DNA of 64,000 nucleotides. It comes from Nelumbo lutea. Lineage: Eukaryota; Streptophyta; Magnoliopsida; Proteales; Nelumbonaceae. Below, piece by piece: positions 44,701 through 56,700 of this stretch. Position 1 is the stretch's first letter, and each line of letters starts with the position of its first letter. A program made the translations under genes and the position numbers. The notes beneath the pieces are model-generated. The model saw nothing but the letters and a program-made list of their open reading frames with translations. It did no database searches and was not told where the DNA came from. Location: the NCBI GenBank assembly GCA_022828595.1, contig JAKGHH010000001.1, positions 212,983,848 through 213,047,847 of the forward strand, given 5' to 3'.

Positions 44701-47700
44701 ATTCCTCTAAATGCGGATAACACTAGTGCTATTAAAATTGCTTCTAATCTTGTCTTTCATGAAAGGACAAAGTGTATTGAGGTGGACTGCCACTTTATCC
44801 GTGATCTGTTTCTTGCGAACTCAATCTCTCTCCCTCATGTTGCCTCTGATATGCAAGTTGCTGACATCTTCACAAAGGCCATGAAGAGATCCAAACACTT
44901 ATTTCTTGTAAGCAAGCTGATGCTCATGCCTTTGCGTCAGTTTGAGGGGGAGTGTGAAGAAACTCCCTGATGTACCATTTTATTGTAGTCCTTATTGTAT
45001 TATTTTCTTATTTCTTATTATTTTCACTTCAGCCCTGCAAGGGCCTCCTTGTAAATTCTCTAAATTGTGTTGCCCTAGAAGGGCCTCTTTGTAATTTCTG
45101 TAACTTTCACTTTCTATGTAAGGGACCCTTAGGGTAGGGTTGAAGCATCCATTCTTCATCCCAGAATTTTGTATTCTGCTCTGGGTCTGTTGACATGATA
45201 TTCACTGAATGATTAATACCAGTCCAATCTTGAATTGTTTCAAGTTAAGATATTGAAGATTCTTGCTTAAAGCTGTGTTACTGATGCTACTATCCCTCTC
45301 TTTTCTAAATGCTTCCCCACATCCAACCATTCTTAGCTACTCACCTAAGCCTCTTATCTTACTGCATCATTTTGGTAGTAGAACTCTTGGTTCATGCTAC
45401 GCACTTAGATAATATCTATATCTATCTGTATCTGGATCATTTTGTGTGTATACAAGAAATCATTTCTACCTAGTTGTGGTTATTGAAGGATCTAATCAAT
45501 CACTGGGAACCTAGATAAAAGCAAGTACTAGTTGCTCATTGAATGAGAGATTACTTGCCTTACCAATACTCAAAATTAAAATCCATGAATTTTAAAGCAG
45601 AATATCAAGAATATCATTAGTAAATTTAACAGTTTGGTCTATAACAGAAGCAATGGCCATGAGTAAAGCAATGATATATGCGAGACAAATATAAAAGTAC
45701 GCCCCAAAAGCACTAACCTGTCAAGTAGTCTCCAACGGTCACCAATTTTGGCATCCACATCATCAATTTCCTTTTCAAGCTTTTGAAGCATTGCATCAAC
45801 CTGAAATCCAAGAGCATGGCTAAGGTACACAAGGAGAGTACCACAATCAATAAGCTAAACAACAAAATATGCATATATGAAGAATAGAAACTCGATATTG
45901 TACAAAAGGTTTCAAATTTTTTGAGAATCTCTTACCCTTTCTATAAGAGCTGAAGAAACTTTGTCACCTAATGCCCTTTCAGCAGCATGGTCACTCTCCT
46001 CCCTGGCAGCTCTATATGCCCTTTTAGCTTCTTCTTCACCATCTGTTCCCTCTTTCTCCACCATGCTATTGTACAGTTCTATCTGCGAGGAAAAACATTA
46101 TAGAATTAGATTTCAACAAAATACAACTTGTTACAAAATATAAATTAGGTACTTCACATTTTAATTTTCAGAAGCGAAACACATATATAACTAAAATAGG
46201 AAAAGCATTAGATCTGTCTAAAATTTTGGTTTTGAATGTACCAGTCACATGTATGGCACAAAAATTGAATTGTTACTGAGAAGAAGTGGCTCAGGTTGTC
46301 AGAACCTTAATGGTAGTCATTGTGTTTGTTAGTGTTACGAAATTATAGGCTGTAAATATGTAGTATTAGCCCAATTAGGAATAGCTTGATTATAGGAATT
46401 ATTCTTTCTTTGATTTTCTTCCTATTTTAGTATCTACAAGGCTGTATGATTTTCTTCCTTTTTTGTATCTGCAAGGCTGTATGATTTTCTTCCTTTTTTG
46501 TATCTACAAGGTTGTATATATATGTACTACTTTCTCAATAGAAAGACATCAATTTCTTCTAATTCTTGTTCTATCACATGGTATCAGAGCTGGAGACACC
46601 AATTCCAGTCTGAAACTAATTTCTGCTTTTCTTCCCTCTGCTGCCCAAGTGAGCAGCTTTGAATTCTTTACGTTGCCCAAGTGAGCAGCAGCTGCAATCT
46701 CTGGGTCACCCATTCCGAGTGACATCTGCATCTCACCGCCCCTACCAGTGGAAGCGGAATCCCAGATCGGCCTACCCACCTTCACCCATCTCTTCTTCAC
46801 TTCGATCGGGAGAGGGCTTTCAAGTCTGCAACAGGTCGGAGAGTAGCACAGCAGCCTCGGTGTTACTGCTGTGGTGTTTGTTTGCCCATCAGGAAAGTCT
46901 TTCTTCTTTGTTCTTTTTATACAGTTGATATTTCGGTGCTGCCAGTTGTGGTTTCTTGCTGTTTGGGTGTTGCATCTGCTGCCAATTCTGTTTTATTGGC
47001 TTTGCTGGTTGTTAAAAGTTTATTTTCCTGTGTTTATGATGGCGGTTGAACAAAAGAACTTGGCTATGCCTAGTGTTATCCCCATTCTGTCTAAGATCAC
47101 TGAACAAAAACTAAACGGAACTAATTATTTAGACTGGAGTAAGATTGTTCGTTTGTATTTACGGAGTATCTCTAAGGACAACCATCTGACTAAGGACCCT
47201 CCTACTGATGAGACCCGCATTGAATGGCTAAGGATTGACGCTCAATTGTTTTTGCAAATCCGCAATTCTATTGAGAATGAGTACGTCGGTCATGTCTCTC
47301 ATTGTGAGTTTGTAAAAGAACTAATGGAATATTTGGCTTTTCTGTTCTCTGGTAAAGAAAATATTTCCCGTATTTTTTATGTTTGCAAGACATTTTATCG
47401 GGCTGAACAACAGGATCAATCTCTTCAGACCTATTTCATGAATTTCAAGCGCACTTATGAAGAATTGAACGCCTTGTTACCTTTCAGTACTGATATCAAA
47501 GTTCAGTAGACTCAACGTGAACAGATGGCTATTATGAGTTTTTTGGCTGGCCTTAATCCTCAATTTGATGGTGCTAAGTCATAGATTTTGTCTAATCCTG
47601 AGATTACCTCTTTAAAAGAGGTCTTTAGTAGGGTCCTTCGTACAGATACTGGTTCCCATACCTCACCTGTACAACAACCTAGTGCACTTGTCAGTCAGAA

Positions 47701-50700
47701 TAGTGGATCAACTGGCCGGTCTCATTCTCAGGATAGTAGCAGAGGTGGCAGTAATTGTGGTTGGAATGCTGGAATAGTTTGCTACTATTGTCATGAACCA
47801 GGACACACTAAAAGGACTTGCTAGAAATTGCTAAAGAAAAACCAGAAGTCTTCTGGGTCTCAGTCAGCTCATGTTGTAACTACGAGTGATGCTCCTCATC
47901 CATCGTCAAATCAGACCATTACAATTTCTGTAGATGAGTATGCGAAATTTACCCAGTATCAAGAGGCATTAAAGAACTCATCTCAGCCCATCACTGCCCT
48001 TGCTAAGTCAGGTAAAACCAATACATGTCTTCTTTCTTCTTCCTCTCAGTGGGTCATTAATTCTGGTGCAACAGATCATATGACAGGTAATCCTAGTCTC
48101 TTTTCCACTTTCCAATCACACACTTTTCCTTCTTCAGTCACTTTAGCAGATGGTTCTATTTCTTTTGTCCTTGGTTCTAGCACTATCAATCCCACACCAA
48201 CACTTTCTTTGTCATCTGTATTGAGTTTACCAAAATTTTCTTTTAATTTGGTATTTGTTAGCAAATCCACTCGTACTCTTAACTGTTGTATCTCATTCTT
48301 TCCTGATCATTATCTGTTTCAGGATCTTATGACGAAGAGGATTATTGGTAAAGGACGAGAATCAGGAGGTCTGTACATTTTGGATACCCAGGAACCTCTG
48401 ACCATTGCCTGTTCCAGTACTTTATCTCCTTTTGAAGCTCATTGTCGGTTGGGGCATCCATCTTTACCTTTGTTAAAGAAGTTATCTCCTCAGTTTCATG
48501 ATGTATCTTCTTTAGATTGTGAGTCTTGTCAGTTTGCAAAACATCATCGTCTATCGTCTGTTTCTCGAGTTAATAAAAGGGCTAGTCATGCTTTGGAGTT
48601 AGTACATTCAGATGTTTGGGGACCTTGTCCTATTATGTCTAAGACTGGATTTGGATATTTTGTTACCTTTGTGGATGATTTTTCTCGTATGACTTGGCTT
48701 TATTTAATGAAATCTCGTTCTGAGTTGCTTTCACATTTTAAAACCTTTTGTGCTGAAATAAAAACCCAGTTTGATGTGTTTGTACAAACATTGCGAAGTG
48801 ATAATGCCAAAGAATATTTCTCTGATTCCTTCCAGACTTACATGACTCAAAATGGAATTCTCCATCAATCATCTTGTGTTGATACTCCATCTCAAAATGG
48901 AGTGGCTGAGAGAAAAAATAGACATCTTCTTGAAACTGCCAGGGCTCTTTTATTTCAAACACATGTTCCTTAACAGTTTTGGGTTGATGCTGTTTCTACA
49001 GCGTGTTTTTTGATTAATCGCATGCCTTCCACTGTTCTAAATGATCAGATCCCTTATAAGATTTTGTTTCCTAATAAATCCATGTTTCCTGTTGAACCTC
49101 GTATCTTTGGATGTTCTTGTTTTGTTCGTGATGTTCGTCCGCAGGTTTCCAAATTGGACCCCAAGTCATTAAAATGTGTCTTCCTGGGATACTCTCGTCT
49201 CCAAAAAGGGTACAGGTGTTTTTCTACTCTCTTGAACAGGTACCTTGTGTCAGCTGATGTTACATTCCATGAACATCTTCCTTTCTTTACTACTCCATCT
49301 ACACCTGTGTGTCCACAAGAGGATGATGATCTACTAGTGTATCATGCCACCGGTCCAGACACTAGTGTTGTTCCAATACCCCCACCACCACCTTCTCAAC
49401 CAAAACTACCTATTACTCAAGTCTATTCTCGACGACTTAATCCTCCTATGACAAGTCCGGCACCGGTCTCTTCTTCGTCATCAGATCCAATGCCTAGTGA
49501 TATTGATCTACCCATTGCTCTTCGGAAAGGTAAACGTCAATGTACTTATCCAATTTCCTCTTATGTTACCTATGATCGTTTGTCCTCTACTTCTTGTTCG
49601 TTTGTTGCCTCTCTTGATTCTGTAGGGATTCCCAAAACTGTTCACCAGGCTTTATCCCATCCTGGGTGGCGTGATGCCATGCTTGAGGAAATGAATGCCT
49701 TGACTAAGAATGGTACTTGGGATCTGGTCGATTTACCTACTGGTAAGAAAGCGGTTGGATGGAAGTGGGTCTTTGTAGTCAAATTTAATTTTGATGGATC
49801 AGTGGCTCGCCTAAAGGCTTGCCTAGTGGCCAAAGGCTATGCACAGACATATGGAGTGGACTATTCTGATACTTTCTCCCTTGGCAGCTACATATGATTT
49901 ATTTATTTCTCTGGCAGCTACATATGATTGGCCACTTTACCAGCTTGATATTAAAAATGCTTTCCTGCATGGAGTTCTTCAAGAGGAGGTTTATATGAAG
50001 CAACAACCTCGGTTTGTTGCTCAGGGGGAGTCTGGGAAAGTTTGTCGTCTTCAAAAATCATTGTATGGACTAAAACAGAGTCCTTGAGCTTGGTTTGGAA
50101 AATTCAGTCAGGTAGTAGAGAGGTTTGGGATGAGGAAGTGCAAATCTGACCATACTGCTTTCTATAAGCAGTCCACATTGGCATCATTCTACTTGTTGTA
50201 TATGTAGACGATATTGTTATCACTGGGAGTGACACGAAGGGAATCTCATCCTTGAAATCTTTCTTGCAGAGCTAGTTCAATACTAAAGATTTGGGCCACC
50301 TAAAATACTTCTTGGGGATTGAGGTGGCAAGGAGTAAAAGAGGCATTTTCCTGTCTCAGAGGAAGTATGTTTTGGACCTATTAACAGAAACTGGGAAACT
50401 GGGAGTCAAACCATGTAGTACTCCAATGCTTCCTAACCAGCAACTCACAAAGGATGGAGATGCTTTTGATGATCCTGAACGATATAGAAGATTAGTTGGA
50501 AAGTTGAACTATCTCACAGTGACTCGTCCAGACATTGCTTACTCAGTTAGTATTGTAAGCCAATTTATGTCCTCTCCTACAGTGCATCATTGGGCAACCT
50601 TAGAACAAATCTTGTGTTACTTGAAAGGAGCTCCTGGACGGGGGATACTGTATCGGAATCATGGTCACAGTAACATTGAGTGTTTTTCTGATGTGGACTG

Positions 50701-53700
50701 GGCAAGTTCCAAGATTGATCGAAGGTCCACTACTGGCTATTGTGTTTTCGTTAGTGGTAATCTGGTTTCGTGGAAGAGTAAGAAGCAAAATGTGGTGTCG
50801 CGATCTAGTGCAGAATCTGAGTATAGAGCAACGACACAAGCTTCATGTGAGGTTATGTGGGTTTCTCAACTCTTAACTGAGGTCGGTCTTAAAGTCTTAG
50901 TTCCAGCGAAGCTATGGTGCGATAATCAAGCTGCGATTCATATTGCTTCGAATCCAGTTTTTCATGAACGAACTAAACATATCGAGATAGACTGTCATTT
51001 CGTTCGTGAGAAAATTCAACAAAACTTGATCTCTACAGCAATGTGAAGACTGGAGAGCAGTTAGGAGATATCTTTACAAAAACTCTTAATGGAGCTTGGA
51101 TTTCTTATATTTGTAACAAGCTGGGCATGATTGACATCTATGCTCCATCTTGAGGCGGAGTGTTACAAAATTATAGGCTGTAAATATGTAGTATTAGCCC
51201 AATTAGGAATAGCTTGATTATAGGAATTATTCTTTCTTTGATTTTCTTCCTATTTTAGTATCTACAAGGCTGTATGATTTTCTTCCTTTTTTGTATCTAC
51301 AAGGCTGTATGATTTTCTTCCTTTTTTGTATCTGCAATGCTGTATGATTTTCCTCCTTTTTAGTATCTACAAGGTTGTATATATATGTACTACTTTCTCA
51401 ATAGAAAGACATCAATTTCTTCTAATTCTTGTTCTATCACAGTTAGCATTGTATACAAGAACATAAAGTAATAATAAAAATAAAATAATAATAATAATAA
51501 TAATAATAACACAAACTACAACAAATAGCAAAGAAGTATTCTACTCATAGAAACTGTTTTATACATGTAGTACAGTCATTGAAGATGTTTTGGAGCAGCT
51601 ACAGTAATCCGAACCAGTGAAGAAGGAAGAAGATGAGGAAGGATACAAGAGAAAGAGAGAACATGAAGGTTTAGTCGAAACTGATTAGTTTCCCATTCAG
51701 TCGACCCCCTTATGTTTATTAAGTTCTAATTACACTTACAAAGAATAAACTGCCCTCACTTAAGTGTGGGGCAGAGTACTCTAATAAAACAGCCACATAA
51801 GCAAAGTACTTAACTGACATGAGATTACTAAACTACCCCTATTCGGCTCACTCTAACACTCCCCCTCAAGCTGGAGAATATATGTCATATAATCCCAACT
51901 TGTTACATAGATGGTTCACTTTTCGTGAGTTTAGAGATTTTGTAAACAAATCTGCCCATTGATCATTCGAGCCCACATGTTCTGTGTTTATCTCTCTAGC
52001 AAGGACCTTCTCCCTCACAAAGTGGCAATCAACCTCTATGTGCTTTGTTCTCTCATGAAATACAGGATTGGATGAGTTATGGAGTGCAGCTTGGTTGTCA
52101 CAATACAGTCTCATAGGTTTATCCATGTGAAATCCAATTTCTTGTAGAAGATTCCTCAACCACATTAACTCACAGGTAGTATGTGCCATGGCCCTATACT
52201 CAGCTTCAACACTACTTCTGGCCACAACCGTCTGCTTTTTACTCTTCCACGTCACAAGATTTCCTCCAAGAAATGTGCAATAGCCCATAGTAGATCTTCT
52301 ATCATTCACTGAGCCTGCCCAGTCTGCATTTGTATACCCCACTACTTCAAGTTTTCCTCCTAGTTTATACAATAGTCCACGGACTGGAGCTCCTTTCAGA
52401 TACCTCACAATTCTAAGAATTGCATCCCAGTGAGGTATACGAGGGTTCTGCATGAATTGGCTCACCACACTGACTGCAAAGGATATGTCGGGTCTCATGA
52501 TAGTCAGATAGTTCAGCTTCCCCACTAGTCGTCTATACCTTCCAGGATCTTCAAATACTTCTCCTGTATCACTGCAACTTAACATTTGGTTCCATAGGGG
52601 TCTCAGCCGGTTTTGCACCTAACAGTCCTGTTTCTTCCAATAGATCAAGAACATATTTTCTTTGGCACAGATTTACACCTTGTTTTGACCTGGCAACCTC
52701 TATTCCCAATAAATATTTCAATGTTCCAAGATCTTTTGTTTGGAAATGATTTTGCAGAAATACCTTTAATTTGCCAATCCCCAATTTATCACTGCCAGTA
52801 ATGACAATATCATCCACATAGACCACTAATAGAATCTTCCCAGCTTTTGAGTCATAGCTGAACACTGAGTGATCTACCTGGCACTGCTTCATTTCAAAAC
52901 TCTTCACCACTTTACTAAACTTCCCAAACCAAGCACGCAACGATTGTTTCAGCCCATAAATTGCCTTCTTCAATCTGCATACCTTACCATCCTCCCCCTG
53001 AGCAACAAACCCAGGTGGCTGCTCCATATATACCTCCTCCACAAGATCACCATGGAGAAAGGCATTCTTTATATCAAGCTGAAACAGAGGCCAATCATAC
53101 ATAACTGCCAGGGAAATTAGTACATGAACAGAACCAATCTTAGCCACCGGAGAGAATGTCTCCATGTAGTCCACTCCATACAACTGTGAGTAACCTTTAG
53201 CAACAAGTCTGGCCTTCAGACGCTCCACACTACCATCTGGCAAGTATTTCACAGTATACACCCATTTACATCCCACGGCATGCTTACCAGGTGGGAGAGT
53301 AGTAAGTTCCCACGTTTGAGTATGTTGAAGAACAGAAAGTTCCTCCTCCATTGCCCGCTGCCAATCAGGTGAACTGAGAGTTTCTTGAACATTGTAAGGT
53401 ATGGAAATAGAGGATAAAAGGGAAACAAACTGGTGATGTGATGTAGAAAGACGAGATAATGAAACAAAATTGGAAATGGGATGGAGGGTAGAACTACATT
53501 TACCTTTCCGTAAGGCAATGGGTAGGTTAAGGTCTGAAGGTTCAACAATAGAAGCCATGAGAGGATCCGCAGATGAGGTAGAAGCTGGAGGAGGGGTCGG
53601 TGTCGTTCAACGTGTATACACTTGCCGGATTGGTGGACGTTCGGTGGTGATCTGAACGGGATGAGGTGATGAGTCTACTCCAACAACAACATCTGGAACT

Positions 53701-56700
53701 GGATCACTAAAAGGGAGAGGAAGAGGAAGTGCGGGTGGAGACGAAGGCGCTTCAGGACTTAAGAAGAAGGGGACTGACTCAAAAAAGGTGACATCAGGGC
53801 AGACATAGCACTTCCGGGTAATGGGATTATAACACTTGTACCCTTTTTGAGTCCGTGAGTAGCCAAGGAAGACACATTTAATTGAGCGTGCATCTAGCTT
53901 GTCTATTCTAGGGCTCAGATTGTGGACAAAGCACACACAACCAAAGACACGAGGAATTAATGGGAAGGGAGATAAAGTGGGAAACAAGATAGAGAAGGGG
54001 GACTGACCATGAAGGATGAAGGAGGGCATTCGATTAATGAGAAAACATGCAGTGAGTACAACATCACTCCAAAAACGTTTAGGAACATTCATGTTGTGAA
54101 GAATAGACCGAGCAGTTTCAAGAAGCTGACGGTTCTTCCATTCAGCTACCCCATTTTGTTGAGGGGTGTATGCACATGATGTCTGATGAATAATGCCATG
54201 CTGTTCTAAATATTGTTGAAATGAAGTAAGAAAGTATTCATGACCATTATCTGAACGGAGAATTTTGATTGGAACACCAAATTGTGTGCGTATTTCAGCA
54301 TGGAATTTTTGAAAAATGGAAAACAATTCACTTCTTTCTTTCATTAAGTAAATCCATGTCATTCTTGAACAATCATCAATAAAGGAGACAAAATACTTGT
54401 ACCCATTATAAGACTCTATTTTGATTAGACCCCAAACATCTGAATGAACCAAAGAAAAATGACTCAACATACGACTCTCAACTCTTGGACTGAAGGACAC
54501 ACGACGATGTTTCCCAAACTGACATGACTCACATTGCAAAGCTGACACATGACTCAATGACGGGACCAAAATCTTGAGAGCCTTGAGAGATGGATGTCCC
54601 AGTCGGCAATGCCATTGTAGAGGAGTAAGTGAAGTCTGAAGAGCAATTGAAGATCCACCACCGTCAAGATAATACAGTCCACCAACTTCATGCCCCCCAC
54701 CAATCTTCCTCCCCATCTTGAGATCCTGAAAAACACAAGTGGAAGGATAGAAGGTAACAGAACAGTTAAGAGCTTTGGTTATTTTACTAACAGACATAAG
54801 ATTGAATGGAAACTTAGGGACATATAAAACAGATGATAAGGGCACAGAAGCCATGTCAACATTACCAACACCACATATGGGAGATGAGGACCCATTGGCA
54901 AGTGTAACAGTTTGTGATGTGGAGGTTTTAGAAAGAGAAGAGAACACACCTGGAGTCCCGGCCATATGATCTGAGACTCCAGAGTCAATAATCCAGGGAG
55001 AGGTTTTAGATGACATGCAAGCAATACCTGATTGGGCAAGTTTGGCAGTGGTATGCTGTGAAGTAGTTTGAAGGAACCGTTCATACTCATCACGCGGTAC
55101 GCTCACCATTTCCCTCCCAGAGGTAGAGGTAGATGTAGATGTGGGAGGAGTTCGGTCTGCCGGTTTACTGTCACTGATATCAACCTCACCTGCTATAGCA
55201 TGATTAGCCCATTTAGAGGGAGGGCCATGTAGATCATAAGAAAAATTCACTGTGTCCCTCTCTACCACAATGAGTACATTTCCTTGTAGAGTTATTCTTC
55301 ACTCTGCCACGGCCTCCCCCTGAGTCACGACCACCCTGACTAATAATGGAACTGCCACGGCCTCCCCCTGAGTCACGATCACCCCGACTAATAACGGAAC
55401 TGCCACGGCCTCCTCGAGGAGCATGACCTCCCCCTCTTGTACTATGTCCAACCCCTCTAGCTGTCACAAGTGCTGATCTATCAGACTGTGTAGAGTTCTC
55501 TGTCTATCCTAAAGAAATTCTACGAACCTTTGAGAATACTTCCTCAAGTGTAGGAAGAGTAGAGCCCCCCTAATATTTGGGCTCTAACTGGTTAATATTC
55601 CAACTTCAGCCCCACTAAAAATCTTGTAACATCTAGTTGCTCCCTTTGCTATTGCTGAACTTTAATATCTGGAGTAAGGGGGTGATAGACATTGAGTTCA
55701 TTCCTTATATTCTTCATGCTGGCATAGTACTCATCTAGTGTTTTGGTTCCTTGTTGTAAATCAAAATACTCCTGATAAAGCTGATACACTCTTGTTGTGT
55801 TATCTTGTCCAGAATATAGCTTCTTAGCATACTCCCATATATCCTTAACCGTATCAAGGAACATGAAGTTGGCACTAATTTTGGGTTCCATACTATTCCA
55901 CAGCCAAGTCATGATTTGAGCATCTTCTTGCTCCCAATCATCAAACCCTGGAGAGTCCTCTGGTGGCTTCTCATCTCTTACATGCTTTACTTTCTTCTTT
56001 GCCTTGAGAAACACTTCCACTGATTTAGCCCATGGAACATAGTTCTCCCCATTCAACTTAATTGAGGTCATTTGTACCCCTAGGTAGTCGGAGAAAATTA
56101 CCACATTAGGTTTCTGATCATTGTAGCCATCTCCTATTGCTGCCATTGTACTCTTTCACAGTTGCCTCTAACTTTACTTCTCAGCTACAAGCTGATTGAT
56201 GTTGTTCACAGTTTGATACTTCAGCACCTATTGCAGCCCCTAAACACAACAGTGGGAGCACACACTTGTTCTTCTTCACACTACTGCTGACTTCACACAC
56301 CTACAACCCACATAAGCATCACAAGCACCACAACACAACAGTAGGCCCTCTTACAACCACTCAATAAAAAAAATTGTACATCACAAGCACCACAACACAG
56401 TCAAACTGCTACACCTAGTTCAGATTTGTTTAACACACTTAAGAGGGCACTACACAACCACAAGGAGCTTGGCAAGGTCACTGCATTCCACCTTACACCA
56501 CTCGGCCACCTACAGCAGCCTTAACACCACTCAACAACTCACAGCAGCCCTACACCATTCGGCTACTGCACACACAGCCCTTCATAGGGCAACAATGAAC
56601 CTAGTTCTCTAGGTTCTAATCAGTACTAACTGATTCTTGAAGGGTTCCCACCCAGAAACACTAGCAACACAAGAGGACTAAATAACCAACCTTCCTTTGA

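Larger units (their letters stand above)
39793..45195 (+). mobile_element. Ty1/copia element 2, decayed, with 5-bp TSD
   Basis: LTRs 39793-40004 and 44953-45195 start TGTGAAGAAACTCC and end CTGTTGACA. The duplication TGATA at 39788-39792 and 45196-45200 is perfect. TGGTATCAAAGCAGG at 40005 is the primer-binding site; the polypurine tract is GAGGGGGAG. The 5' LTR lacks about 40 bp present in the 3' LTR, and the rest differs at roughly eleven sites, the most diverged pair of the four copia elements in LETM1. Confidence 0.94.
46333..51441 (+). mobile_element. Ty1/copia element 3, with 5-bp TSD and near-identical LTRs
   Basis: LTRs 46333-46578 and 51161-51441 start TGTTAC and end CTATCACA. The duplication GTTAG at 46328-46332 and 51442-51446 is perfect. 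The primer-binding site TGGTATCAGAGCTGG is at 46579. Outside an internal minisatellite I see only one base difference between the LTRs, so this is the youngest insertion in LETM1. It lies in the 11.5-kb intron, antisense to the gene. Confidence 0.95.
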
